A stretch of 64,000 nucleotides of DNA, from NCBI GenBank assembly GCA_027484055.1, contig JAIXQH010000044.1, forward strand, positions 248,001 to 312,000, in the 5' to 3' direction. The stretch is from Verrucomicrobiaceae bacterium. Lineage in GTDB: Bacteria; Verrucomicrobiota; Verrucomicrobiia; Verrucomicrobiales; Akkermansiaceae. The translations under genes and the position numbers were made by a program. This document shows positions 45,810 to 55,336 of the stretch, piece after piece; positions within the stretch are counted from its first letter, which is position 1, and every line of letters begins with the position of its first letter. A model generated the notes under the pieces. It worked only from the letters and a program-made list of their open reading frames with translations, did no database searches and had not been told where the DNA came from.

Positions 45810-48800
45810 TTATGGTTTTCCTGAACCGGTGGTCTTGACGGAGAACGAGTAGGTGCCCGATGCCACCGGGATGACGACTCGGCCGTTTTCCATAGTCACG
45901 GGTCCGCATCCGTCGATCCGTGCTTGCGGCTTACCGTTTTCCCACAAGCTTTTACCGGACTCGGTGACGGTGGCGGCGGTTTTCCCCAGCAGGGGAAGAC
46001 GGACGCTGGCAGTGGCATTGGGAGGGATCACGATGTCATAGACGGTCTCGTCGTCCCGCACGGTCCAGCGGCTTTCGTAGCGGCCCACGGGCGAGTCGTA
46101 ATCCAGACGGGCTGACTTCATCTGGCTTGGTGATAGATAGGGCTCGATGACCACGCTGCGGAAGCCCGGTCCATTCCCCATGATCCCGTCCACACGCAGG
46201 CCCGTGACGTAGCGGGCCATCCAGCCTAAGGGCGTGGCGAACATCTTGTGATTATACGAACGAGTGCTCTGGAAGCTGAAGCCTTCCCACAGGGTGGTGG
46301 CTCCCTCGCGAATCATATTTCCAAGGCTCGGACCTGTATCCTGAAGATGGGCGGCGAAGGCGAGATCGGTCTCACCGTTGTCACACAGAGCGTCTGCGAT
46401 GGACTCCATGCCGAGAATGCCGGTCCAGATGCGGTTTTTCCGGTCCCGCATATCCTTGGCGAGGCGCTCGGTCACGCGGGCCTTGCGATCCTCAGGCACG
46501 ATCCCGAAAGCCAGGGAAATCGCGTTGGGCGACTGGCGGTAGCCGACTTCCTTGTTGGTCGAGTAGTAGCTGCCTTCCTTTTCGTCCCAGAAGAACTCGT
46601 TGAACTGCTTTTTCAGATCCGTGGCGAGCGTTCCGTAATAAGTCACGTCCTCGCTGCGGCCCATCACCTTTGCCATATCCGACATCATGCAGAGATATTC
46701 GTAAAAATAGAGATCATGATAGATGAGGGCGCCTTCGGGAGGGGTATTGCCCTCCGGAGAGACCCAGTCGCCAAGACCTCTGGCCGGTGTGGTCAGAAGG
46801 GGCGACTTTTCGCTGGCCTGTCCCTGCTTGATGAGCGTGCTCATATACAGTTTCAGATTGGCGAAGTGGCGTTCCATCATCCGGCGGTCGCCATAGGTTT
46901 GGTAATGTTTCCACACCAGATTCACATAGCTGCCCACCCAGGCCGGGTCGCCGCCTTTGGCCCAAGAGGTCGGGATGACATTGCCGATCTTGCCGTCAGC
47001 CGAGATGTCGTCCGCATAGTCTTGGAGGCGTTTTTCGTAGAGCTTCCGGAGATCGAAGTTGAAGGCCATGGCGTAATACGGCGAGGCGTCGTCGCAGGTC
47101 CAGCCAAGCTTTTCCCAAGTCGGACAATCGGTGGGGATCGAGTGCATGTTGCTCTGGATGCAGGCGCGGCCAGCGTCCCAGATCTTGTTCCAGAGCTCGC
47201 TGGAAGTTTTGAAATCCCCCACCGTGGTCATGTCGCTATGAAACATTTTGGCGGTCAGTTGGTCGGGCGTGGGCTTGTTCTTGAGACCCTCAATCCGCAG
47301 GTAACGAAAGCCTTTGTAACTGTAGCGCGCCTGATAGATTTCTTCACCGCCGCCTCTGGGAATGAATATGTCGGTCTGGAAGTTGCCGGTGGCTTGGGCG
47401 CTGAAGTTGTTCCACCGCTCCCGGCCGTTTTTGGCCACGGTAATTTCGTGGTGGCTCATCCGAATGCGTTGTCCGGCTTGACCCCGGATTTTCAGTTCCA
47501 CGCTGCCGGCCATGTTCTTGCCAAAATCGACCAACCAGGCGTCCGTCTCGTCCTCGATCTTGCTGATGCTGACCGGGGAAATCGACTCGACCACGCGGAT
47601 GGGTTCGAACAATTGCGAGGTCAATCCCGGCGCGGCCGAGGGCATTTTACCGACCGCAACCAGCGAGGGAGTCCATTTCTTGTCATCGAACCCGGGCAAA
47701 TTCCAACCCGGCAGTTCCTTGCGCGCATCATAGATTTCGCCCGCCTTCACCGAATCGACCAGGATCGGACCGGGCATGGTCTTGAACGAGGGATCGGAAA
47801 CCACTGACTGACGGGAACCGTCGGCATAATCAACGGTGACGAGGACGCGGAGCGCCGGTTCCGCCATCCAATCGTTGTTGAAAGTCTCATACCATAGGGT
47901 GGGCGTCGTCATCGAATACCACCCGCGGCCCAGCTCGAACGCCAAGGCGTTGCTAGCGGTGAGATGGTTTGTCAGATCATAAACGGTATAATAGGCCGTT
48001 TTGTTATAACGCGCGAAACCCGGATGCAGCAGGAAATCGTCGAGGCGCTTTCCGTTGAGCCAGAACGTATAATAACCCAGACCCGAGACATAGGCCCGGG
48101 CGCGGACGACTTTTTTTCCATCGGTTGAAAACGTCTTGCGGAACAGCGGCGCCTCCAAACCCTCCTTGGGGTCCAGATTGGTTTTCAGTCCCCGGACCTC
48201 CAGCACTCCGTCTTTCACCACCGCATAGGTGGTCGGGTCGTTGAAATACTCCTGAAAAGCGAACATCACGGGATCTTCGAACGTTTCCTTCACCAGGGTT
48301 TCGCCGTTCGCGATCAGTCGGAAATTATCGAATTGGACCAGGCCCTTCTTGTTTTTGCCACCGGGATGCCCAGCGCCCAGCGCTACCGTTCCCGCTTTGG
48401 CACCCTTGTCTTGCAGCGGCTCTTTGCTGACGGGCACATCGTCGATCAAGAAAGAAAAATCTGCGCCCTTGAGTGTGACTTTGAGCGTATGCCATTCGTC
48501 CGCCTTGAGATCCGGGATGGGGTATTCCTTGAGGGGCTCGGGAGTTTTCCCACCCCGGCGAGTGACGATGAACTTGCCCGGACTTCCCGGCTGGATCTCG
48601 ATTCCATATCCCTTGTCCGAGGTGTAGGCCGCACGGAAATACACCATGGCGCTACCTTCCGAAATACGGAACTTGGTTTCGAAATGATAATCCGTCAGAC
48701 CTTGCAACCTGGCCGGGATCGTTTTGGAGCGCTCGGTTTTCGCCGCGATCCACTTCGCACCGCCCCAGTCCTCGGCTTTCATCAGGCCCATTTCGAAAAA

Positions 48801-49256
48801 CTGGGGTGGAGCCGTGTAGGTTTTGCCGGCGGCATCATATCCTGTCACCTGCCAGAAATAACGGCCCGTGGATTGCAGCGGTTTCCCCGCGTAGATGCGC
48901 GCGATCGTGTCCGCTCCCTCAAGCCTTCCGGAATCCCACAGATCGGCCTGGCCTTGGGTGAGTTTCTCCAAGGATGACGCGACCTGGATCCTGCAGGCCG
49001 CCTGTTGGAAGCCGCGGGTGGACGGGGAAGATGCCGTGTAGCGCCAAGAGAATCGGGGTGCCGCTTCCTCGACGCCCATCGGCTGGGATACGCCTTCGGT
49101 CCGCAGGTCGGTGATGGTGATAGGGGCGGCTGCGATGGCGGGAGAAGCACCCGGCTGCGACTGCGCACTGGCCATGCCGGCCGTGGCGATGAATAGCTGC
49201 GCCATGAGCGACCCGACGACGGGGATGATGCGGGTTCGGACTATTGGGTTCATCAT
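45810..49256 (-). CDS. GH78 alpha-L-rhamnosidase, copy 2
   Basis: About 1148 aa and colinear with the 42047 protein throughout, including the inserted LamG-like module (about 190-330). Catalytic-domain blocks are TDCPTWEKLGWTCDD near residue 715 and EGATTLWEGF near 990. The signal peptide lies in MNPIVRTRIIPVVGSLMAQL. The double ATG at 49254-49256 was chosen because the longer frame (to 49301) would overlap the GH106 gene; an ATG at 49283 is also possible. The loop after the second catalytic glutamate differs from copy 1 (FSFQSTRSYNH versus LALKKARSLNH), so the two may take different linkages. It is in one transcript with GH106 (41 bp upstream). Confidence 0.92.
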   Translation of the reverse strand: MMNPIVRTRIIPVVGSLMAQLFIATAGMASAQSQPGASPAIAAAPITITDLRTEGVSQPMGVEEAAPRFSWRYTASSPSTRGFQQAACRIQVASSLEKLTQGQADLWDSGRLEGADTIARIYAGKPLQSTGRYFWQVTGYDAAGKTYTAPPQFFEMGLMKAEDWGGAKWIAAKTERSKTIPARLQGLTDYHFETKFRISEGSAMVYFRAAYTSDKGYGIEIQPGSPGKFIVTRRGGKTPEPLKEYPIPDLKADEWHTLKVTLKGADFSFLIDDVPVSKEPLQDKGAKAGTVALGAGHPGGKNKKGLVQFDNFRLIANGETLVKETFEDPVMFAFQEYFNDPTTYAVVKDGVLEVRGLKTNLDPKEGLEAPLFRKTFSTDGKKVVRARAYVSGLGYYTFWLNGKRLDDFLLHPGFARYNKTAYYTVYDLTNHLTASNALAFELGRGWYSMTTPTLWYETFNNDWMAEPALRVLVTVDYADGSRQSVVSDPSFKTMPGPILVDSVKAGEIYDARKELPGWNLPGFDDKKWTPSLVAVGKMPSAAPGLTSQLFEPIRVVESISPVSISKIEDETDAWLVDFGKNMAGSVELKIRGQAGQRIRMSHHEITVAKNGRERWNNFSAQATGNFQTDIFIPRGGGEEIYQARYSYKGFRYLRIEGLKNKPTPDQLTAKMFHSDMTTVGDFKTSSELWNKIWDAGRACIQSNMHSIPTDCPTWEKLGWTCDDASPYYAMAFNFDLRKLYEKRLQDYADDISADGKIGNVIPTSWAKGGDPAWVGSYVNLVWKHYQTYGDRRMMERHFANLKLYMSTLIKQGQASEKSPLLTTPARGLGDWVSPEGNTPPEGALIYHDLYFYEYLCMMSDMAKVMGRSEDVTYYGTLATDLKKQFNEFFWDEKEGSYYSTNKEVGYRQSPNAISLAFGIVPEDRKARVTERLAKDMRDRKNRIWTGILGMESIADALCDNGETDLAFAAHLQDTGPSLGNMIREGATTLWEGFSFQSTRSYNHKMFATPLGWMARYVTGLRVDGIMGNGPGFRSVVIEPYLSPSQMKSARLDYDSPVGRYESRWTVRDDETVYDIVIPPNATASVRLPLLGKTAATVTESGKSLWENGKPQARIDGCGPVTMENGRVVIPVASGTYSFSVKTTGSGKP

Positions 49257-49297
49257 AGGATTTTTAAGGGAGGTTTTATTCATAAAATAGAGAACTG

Positions 49298-52200
49298 TCA
49301 CTTGATGGATTTTTCGAAGGGCTGCTTGGTTCCGATCACCGCGCCGCCATAGGTCACTAGGCGCACAGGACCGAGGAGGCCAGAAGGCAGCAATGGATCA
49401 CCCTGTTTCCAGTGTTTATAGGTGGTCAAAGTCAGTCGGCGTTTCTCGGGTCGCGATTCCCCTTTTTTCAACCACTCCGGCCATGCGGGCAGGTGCATTT
49501 TCACCCAGGATCCGTCCGGCGTGCAATCGTCCGGATAGTTCTCGTCCCCGATCAGGCGATTCGGCCAGAGATTCGTGATTTCCACCTTTAGCTCGTTCAC
49601 GCCGTTCCGTAATTTGCCGCTCACATCGAAGACAAAGGGCGGTTTCCACAAAACGCCGAGCGGATGGCCGTTGAGCGTCACCCGGGCGATCACCTCTACC
49701 CTGCCGAGATCCAGATGCACGATCGGGGCAACTTCCTTGACCGAAAACTCACAGGAATAGGCGGCGGTTCCCGAAAAGTATTTGATCCCCTCGTCACGAT
49801 GATCAGGCCAGGAAAGTAGTTTATCGAAGGTGGCCTTTTCGGGTGCTCCCCAACCTTGTGGAAACGTCACCGTCCACGGACCACTGATTTCCACAGGCGC
49901 GGGGACCGGCGGAAGACTTACGGTGGCCTTGCTGTTATCGGAGAGGGCCACGGTGTAGTCGCCTCCTTGGCTGGACTGGAGGAACAATTTCGCATCACTT
50001 CGCGTTAGAATCTCCGGGAAGGTGTTTTCCACCTTGGACACCTGGGTCGCGTGGACCTTGGAAGCACCCGGACGAAAGACGACAAACAGCGAACCCGATG
50101 GATCGAACGACAAGGGAACGCGCGTGATGCCGCCCTCGTCTTCATAAAGAGCGCATGGTTCGATGCGGCCCGTGTCAGGGTGCCATAATTCCACCGACTT
50201 GCCCGCCACGCGGAAACGGCAATCCGCCACCCCGGCGATGGCCGACGCATTGGCGACAAAATACAGGTCCAAGTCACCGACACGCCGGTGCGTCGCATGC
50301 AGGATCATCCCTGAATTTCCGTTATAAGCAAAATCCGGCGCCAGACCGTCCCGGGCGAGCACGGGCTCGAACGAGGACCTGGCCAGCACCCGGCCGCCGA
50401 GATCCTGAGCGAGCGCCGCGAAGTCACCGGCCTTGGCCGCATCGCCTTCGCTCGGCGAGCCCTCGGGTTCCGCGCCGACGATCCGTGCCCCCTGTTTGGC
50501 CAGTTCGCTGATGACTTGCAGCGATGCCAACGTCATGCGCCGGTTCGCGGGCAGCACGAGATAACGATAGGATTTTCCCTTGGGCAAAACCAGGTTGCCA
50601 TCCACGACTTTCATGCGGGCCAGCACCTCGATGGTGCAGGCATCGAAGTGGTAACCTACAGGCAGCTTTGGCTCAAAAGGCCCGTAATGACTCGGACTTT
50701 CATCACCTTGGAAATATAAAACATCCGCCAGCGGCTCACCCTGCTGCAGAAGGAACTGACACCGGCTCAGGTAGCCCTTGATAAATTCCGGCGCGCCTTG
50801 TTCCCACCACGTGTTGTTACGATCAAAATGCGTTCCATTGCCCCCACAAGTCAGCCCTGGCTTCAGGTGCTCGCCGATCAACGACTGATGAGCACTGACG
50901 TGTAATACGAAGCGATTCACACCCGCGCAATAATTCCAATCTCCCAGCGCCTTGATGCTGTATGGATGCTGGTCCCAGCCGTCTTCAGAGGTAAAGGCTT
51001 CGGCGCCGATGATCGTCCGTTCGTTGACGTGCCCGGAAAAAATCCCGGCTTTATAAGGAGTCATCAGACCTGGCTGGCGAGGATTGGTGTCGGCCCAGAA
51101 CTCGACCATCGGATGATCCGCCGTATCGCCGATCTGCAACGCGCGGAACGGTCCCACGTAAGGTTCGGTCGAAAAACGGATCCCGTCATCCGCACAGCGC
51201 CGCGCCAGTTGTTGATAGTGAGCCGTGGCGAACAGATCGCTGATAGTGGCGCGGAAATCCCACAAAAAGCGTTCGCTCTGTGCTGTATCCCCGACCGCGC
51301 GTCCGGTGAGACAGGGCAGAAACGACAACAGGTCATAACCCCGCAGATCGGTGAAATTCCGCCGGAAATCCCGCGTCCATGTTTGCCAACTCGCCTCGTA
51401 GCTATCGACGTGATAATACATCAAGGAGCTCTTGACCAAATCCGGCCCCAACTGTTTGAGCACGGGAGTGACACACTGGTCATAATGATAGTTCGCCGTC
51501 TCTACGCTGAGCTTGTCACATTCCAGGCCGCTGCCACCGGGCGGCGGGGGAAAAACGGAAATACCGGTCGGGGTATAACCGAAACGCAGGACCGACCACC
51601 GACCGGGCGGTGGGGTCCAGTCAAGCCGGCCCGCCGGGTCCGTTTTGCCGGAAAGATCGATGATCGAATCCCTTGCGATGACCGAACCCTGCGCTTCACG
51701 GGTTTCACCGGCTTCCAACTTGTCGATCGCCACGTCAATACCGCCCGAACAGTTGGCATAACCCGCTTTGCGCGGCCATTTGCTGATACGGCTGCCGCCG
51801 CTCAACTCCAGGGCGACCAAGGCGGGGTTTTGGGTTTTGTTAAACGTGATGCGGAATTTGTCTGCCTTCACCGCATCGAATGCCGCCGCCCCGATTTTTT
51901 CGGAAAACGGACCCGTCGGCGTGTGTCGGCACCGGGTCACGGTTTTGAAAGCGCCCTCCGCCTCATTCCAATACGACAGAGTGGCATCAAAGTTACTCCA
52001 CTGGCCCGTCCTGATGAACAACGACCGGACCGTGACGGGCCGGGGATAAACGATGTCGAACTCAGGAGGGAAACCGGAATTTCCCGACCCCAGCCGCAAC
52101 TCTTTCCCGTCCGGCGCGACATACTTCGGGCTCGGGAGCGGTTCGTCATCCGGCAATTGCGGGAAGGCGATCACGGCAATCTCACGATAATAATCCAGAC

Positions 52201-52702
52201 GCGACGGAGGCTGGGGCAATACCGCCTGATAGGGCTTACCTCCCTCCACCACCGTCTCGCTCCAGACCACTTCCTGCATGGCGCGGTCCGGCGTAATCCA
52301 AGGGCCGCCACTGGCCGACCAGCCCGGGCAATGAAAGCTGACTTTGATGTCCCGCTTGGCAGCCTCAGCCACGGCAAAGGAGAACAATTCCCACCATTGT
52401 GGAGTGCCATAATTGACCGTTCCGAGCGGACCGTCGCCCCCGATGTTCAACAGGAACAGACCGCCGATTCCCACTTTCGCGAAACCGTCAAGATCAGCCA
52501 CGATTCCCTCACGGCTAATATTGCCCTTCATCCAATACCAATAACACCACGGGCGGGCGGAGGACGGTGGATTGGAAAAGCCCTGCTCCAAGGGTGAGGC
52601 AGCTGGCGATGGCCCCACAGACGGGGTTTCCACGCTATAAACGGAGGATGTGATCGCCGAAAAAGCCCACAATAGGGCGGTAAGGGTATGGGAGGATTTC
52701 AT
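49298..52702 (-). CDS. GH106 alpha-L-rhamnosidase
   Basis: 1134 aa. Signal peptide (LTALLWAFSAITSSVYS) and the family opening ARPWCYWYWMKGNISREGIVADLDGFAKVGIGGLFLLNIG. VSFHCPGWSASGGPWITP and MYYHVDSYEASWQTWTRDF follow, with AEAFTSEDGWDQHP in the barrel. The C-terminal beta domains end in VELKVEITNLWPNRLIGDENYPDD-like sequence (here starting NGVNELKVEI). GH106 enzymes remove L-rhamnose, for example from rhamnogalacturonan, by inversion with calcium. Length is normal. It starts the run GH106, GH78, (remnant), GH78, GH-A. A GTGCA repeat site lies 123 bp before the start. Confidence 0.92.
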   Translation of the reverse strand: MKSSHTLTALLWAFSAITSSVYSVETPSVGPSPAASPLEQGFSNPPSSARPWCYWYWMKGNISREGIVADLDGFAKVGIGGLFLLNIGGDGPLGTVNYGTPQWWELFSFAVAEAAKRDIKVSFHCPGWSASGGPWITPDRAMQEVVWSETVVEGGKPYQAVLPQPPSRLDYYREIAVIAFPQLPDDEPLPSPKYVAPDGKELRLGSGNSGFPPEFDIVYPRPVTVRSLFIRTGQWSNFDATLSYWNEAEGAFKTVTRCRHTPTGPFSEKIGAAAFDAVKADKFRITFNKTQNPALVALELSGGSRISKWPRKAGYANCSGGIDVAIDKLEAGETREAQGSVIARDSIIDLSGKTDPAGRLDWTPPPGRWSVLRFGYTPTGISVFPPPPGGSGLECDKLSVETANYHYDQCVTPVLKQLGPDLVKSSLMYYHVDSYEASWQTWTRDFRRNFTDLRGYDLLSFLPCLTGRAVGDTAQSERFLWDFRATISDLFATAHYQQLARRCADDGIRFSTEPYVGPFRALQIGDTADHPMVEFWADTNPRQPGLMTPYKAGIFSGHVNERTIIGAEAFTSEDGWDQHPYSIKALGDWNYCAGVNRFVLHVSAHQSLIGEHLKPGLTCGGNGTHFDRNNTWWEQGAPEFIKGYLSRCQFLLQQGEPLADVLYFQGDESPSHYGPFEPKLPVGYHFDACTIEVLARMKVVDGNLVLPKGKSYRYLVLPANRRMTLASLQVISELAKQGARIVGAEPEGSPSEGDAAKAGDFAALAQDLGGRVLARSSFEPVLARDGLAPDFAYNGNSGMILHATHRRVGDLDLYFVANASAIAGVADCRFRVAGKSVELWHPDTGRIEPCALYEDEGGITRVPLSFDPSGSLFVVFRPGASKVHATQVSKVENTFPEILTRSDAKLFLQSSQGGDYTVALSDNSKATVSLPPVPAPVEISGPWTVTFPQGWGAPEKATFDKLLSWPDHRDEGIKYFSGTAAYSCEFSVKEVAPIVHLDLGRVEVIARVTLNGHPLGVLWKPPFVFDVSGKLRNGVNELKVEITNLWPNRLIGDENYPDDCTPDGSWVKMHLPAWPEWLKKGESRPEKRRLTLTTYKHWKQGDPLLPSGLLGPVRLVTYGGAVIGTKQPFEKSIK

Positions 52703-52824
52703 GGGATGGTTTCTTAGATCTGGTGCGTAAGCACTTCGTCGCTAGGAAAAGCCGCGAGCTGGCAGGCCATAAAATGCCCCCCCCTTCAGAATGACCCGAA
52801 CAAGGCTCGGGTCCACTATCTCGC

Positions 52825-52850
52825 GTGCGTTTTGAGCACGAAATCGTGCA
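52825..52850 (-). promoter_or_regulatory. GTGCA direct-repeat site (copy 5) with embedded palindrome
   Basis: GTGCG at 52825 (followed by TTTT) and GTGCA at 52846 keep the 21-bp spacing. Inside lies a near-palindrome, GCACGAAATCGTGC (52836-52849), with 6-bp arms. The site is 123 bp before GH106. The rest of 52703-52977 shows no gene. Confidence 0.4.
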
Positions 52851-52977
52851 CTCGGACTTGCTGTAAATTTCCGGAGAAAGGAATCGGAGAATTGATGCGC
52901 CCCCGCCCCGACTGCTTGGAAACCGTTTACGAGTGCCTTTGAGGTGGAATCGACCTGAACAAACATGGCCTAGCCGC

Positions 52978-54255
52978 TTACTCCGCAATCAATAGGTATT
53001 TGATCAAGACAGGCTCGCCTGGGCTTCCGCTGTAAACAAATTCGATGGTGTGCTCCTCGGCAGTGTCCGCCTTGAAGACGGTCTCATTGGGCACCCAGTC
53101 GCCCCAGCCGTTTTTGAAATTCGGATCGATCTCTTTGATCTGCTGGCCGTCCATTTTGACAATCAGCTTTCCGTTGGTCGGCTTGATCGTTTTCCGATAG
53201 CCGAAAATCAGTGATTTGGCTTTCAGTTTGAGCACCATCGGCTGGCCCTCGGCATTCGCCGCCCACGAATTATTCCAACTCGAACTATCATGGTAGGGCG
53301 TCCAGTTCCCGGAACTCTCGGGCGTAAAGTTGGACGAGTCCTTCACGGATGACTTCGCGAAACCGTTCTTGGTCACGGGCGGCTTGAGCTCGCCGATCTC
53401 CACCGGCGTGGTGGAAGCGGTGGCTTCTTTATAGCAGACTTCAAGGAAGCTGATGATCAAATCGGCGATCATCGCGTGACCGTCGTTACTTGGGTGGATC
53501 GTGTCCGCTGACCAGTCCGCCCAGACCAGGCGACCGGATTTCAACATGGGCTGGAGAACCTGTGGAACGCTCAGAACGGGGATTCCATAATTTTCACAGA
53601 CAGCCAGATGCAACTCCGACGGCATGCCCGGATTCTTACCGCACTCGATGATGGACAGCATGGCGGACTGCGGACGCTGGATCAGCATCTTACGGATCAG
53701 TCCCTCGAAGCCCTCGGCCTCGAAGTTTTTCTCACCCCCGGCATAATCGATCACGGTGAAATCCGGATTGAACTTCAGGATATCCCGTTCGGCGCGATGC
53801 ACTGCATAGACCGCCGACGAGGCACCAATTCCGGCATTGAAAAAGTTGATCTTGGTCTTCGGAAACTTGCTCACCCACCAATTATAGACCAGCGGAGATA
53901 AGGACGTTTTTTTGAAATCGTTGGCGTTGGCTCCGGCCATGATCGAGGTGCCGATTCCCATAACCATCAACTCTTTCCCCTCTAAGGCGCTCTTCATCAC
54001 TCCGATGATCCGTGATTTTTCCGCGCTACCCACGGTGGCGGTCGGAAGCAAGGTGGCCAATTCCGTTCGGTCCGGGAATTTCGGATTTCTCGTCTCTCCC
54101 GCAACAGGCTCAGTGCCTGCGGGCGTGCTAGGTTTTGAAGCGGATTCCGCCGCCGCAGCGGGGCCGCTCCACGGTGCCTTGTCCTGGGCACAGAGGGTCG
54201 ATTGGGAAAAACTGAGGACGGCGAAAGATGCCAGTAGGTGAACGCATGATTTCAT
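52978..54255 (-). CDS. Secreted SGNH/GDSL hydrolase-like esterase with C-terminal beta domain
   Basis: 425 aa. Signal peptide (VHLLASFAVLSFSQSTLCA) and an alanine/proline-rich linker. The SGNH domain (about 85-275) has block I as GIGTSIMAG (serine nucleophile in GTS instead of GDS), block II NAGIGASSA and the C-terminal DTIHPSNDGHAMIA with the catalytic Asp-His pair. Block III (normally GxND) is unclear. A roughly 120-aa beta-rich tail follows. Such enzymes commonly deacetylate polysaccharides, which would suit an acetylated pectin-like substrate (inference). It lies between a collapsed GH2 gene and the GH106 run. Confidence 0.82.
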   Translation of the reverse strand: MKSCVHLLASFAVLSFSQSTLCAQDKAPWSGPAAAAESASKPSTPAGTEPVAGETRNPKFPDRTELATLLPTATVGSAEKSRIIGVMKSALEGKELMVMGIGTSIMAGANANDFKKTSLSPLVYNWWVSKFPKTKINFFNAGIGASSAVYAVHRAERDILKFNPDFTVIDYAGGEKNFEAEGFEGLIRKMLIQRPQSAMLSIIECGKNPGMPSELHLAVCENYGIPVLSVPQVLQPMLKSGRLVWADWSADTIHPSNDGHAMIADLIISFLEVCYKEATASTTPVEIGELKPPVTKNGFAKSSVKDSSNFTPESSGNWTPYHDSSSWNNSWAANAEGQPMVLKLKAKSLIFGYRKTIKPTNGKLIVKMDGQQIKEIDPNFKNGWGDWVPNETVFKADTAEEHTIEFVYSGSPGEPVLIKYLLIAE

Positions 54256-54333
54256 GGAGAATATTGGGTAATTGTAGATGTTAGGGTAGTTTGATTCGTG
54301 AGGAAACAGGATAAGAGCTTTTCAATATGGTGA

Positions 54334-55272
54334 TCAAGGTTTGGCTTCGGCGAACCGGAAGGTAAACGTGCCATAGTAATCGCTGATCGCTTTCGCCGAC
54401 CCGGAGGACGAACTGGAGTTGTCGATCTTGGAACCAATTCCGGGGATCGCGTCCATCAACGAGAGGTCCCCGGCGGGAAAGGCCACGGTCGTGCCTTCGT
54501 GACTGATCTGCGGACTTCCCACCCGCAGATAGACTTCGGGAGACGCACTGGCGACGGTTAGGCGACCGGCGGACGTTTCCAGATCAGCCCAGCGCAGGCC
54601 GGAAAACATACCCTGGAACTCGGGATAACCCCACGACTCGCCGGGTTGAATGTCATTGTAGGCGGTTTCATGAATGCCGAGCCACGTGCCTCGCAGGCGG
54701 CTTTGCCAGACCTGGGCGGAAAATGCCTCCAAAAGCCCAGTAGTCCCCGCAATGTTCGGCCTTGTGAGTCTCGGGGTCCGAGCTGATTTCGCCACCTCGA
54801 CCTCCAACAGGTGCTCCGCTCCCTTGTCCTTTTTCAGAAGTCGGGTGATATCGTATTTAAACTGATAAAAGGCACCAATGTGCGTGGGTCCGGCGAGTTT
54901 GCCTTTCACTTTCACGATGGCATCGGTCATCACGCCGTTGAACACGATATTGATCCGGCGTCCCGTCCAACTTTCGGGAATGGTGAATTTCCGGCTGTAA
55001 AATCCGGTTTCAGGCGTCTGCACGCTGACTAGGCCGAAGGTATAGTTGCCGAAACCATGCAACTCCCAATTCGAGGGCACGGGGATGGTGGTGGCTTCCC
55101 CGGATCGCCGACCGCCCTCGATCTTGAAATTCCAAGGCACCGCATCTTTGGGTCCGCGACCGGAAAGATATTGGATCTCGGTTTTGGGGTCATCGGCCTG
55201 CAAACGCAGTGGCAGTATAAACGCGGCGCCGAGCAGCGGGAGGCCGATGGTTTTGGAGATATACAATTTCAT
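54334..55272 (-). pseudogene. GH2 family gene with deleted catalytic barrel
   Basis: The open frame gives 312 aa, but normal relatives exceed 900. Residues 1-160 are a signal peptide and a GH2 sugar-binding domain (TIPVPSNWELHGFGNY, RRINIVFNGVMTDAIVKVKGK). From about 54785 the frame shifts: an alternative frame reads the expected GH2 block GDYWAFGGIFRP (about 54715-54755), while the open frame reads unrelated residues. The open frame then meets a typical GH2 C-terminus (WADLETSAGRLTVASA, GDLSLMDAIPGIGSK). The catalytic TIM barrel is missing. The product could still be made, but it cannot be a GH2 enzyme. Confidence 0.8.
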
Positions 55273-55336
55273 GGGAGATTTTTGGGCGTATTATCTGGTT
55301 CCGAAATTCGCATCGGTCCGATCAGCCCGGACTCAA

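Noticed and set aside
46248..47807. A 519-codon open frame on the plus strand antisense to the second GH78 gene, and similar long frames at 50966-52597, 14170-15357 and 4513-5523
   Set aside because: They mirror the codon structure of high-GC genes on the other strand, have no recognisable domains or signal peptides, and the opposite frames encode clear enzymes.
52742..52966. Short minus-strand frame between GH106 and the SGNH gene
   Set aside because: No family features or ribosome-binding site, and it lies across the repeat/palindrome region upstream of GH106.
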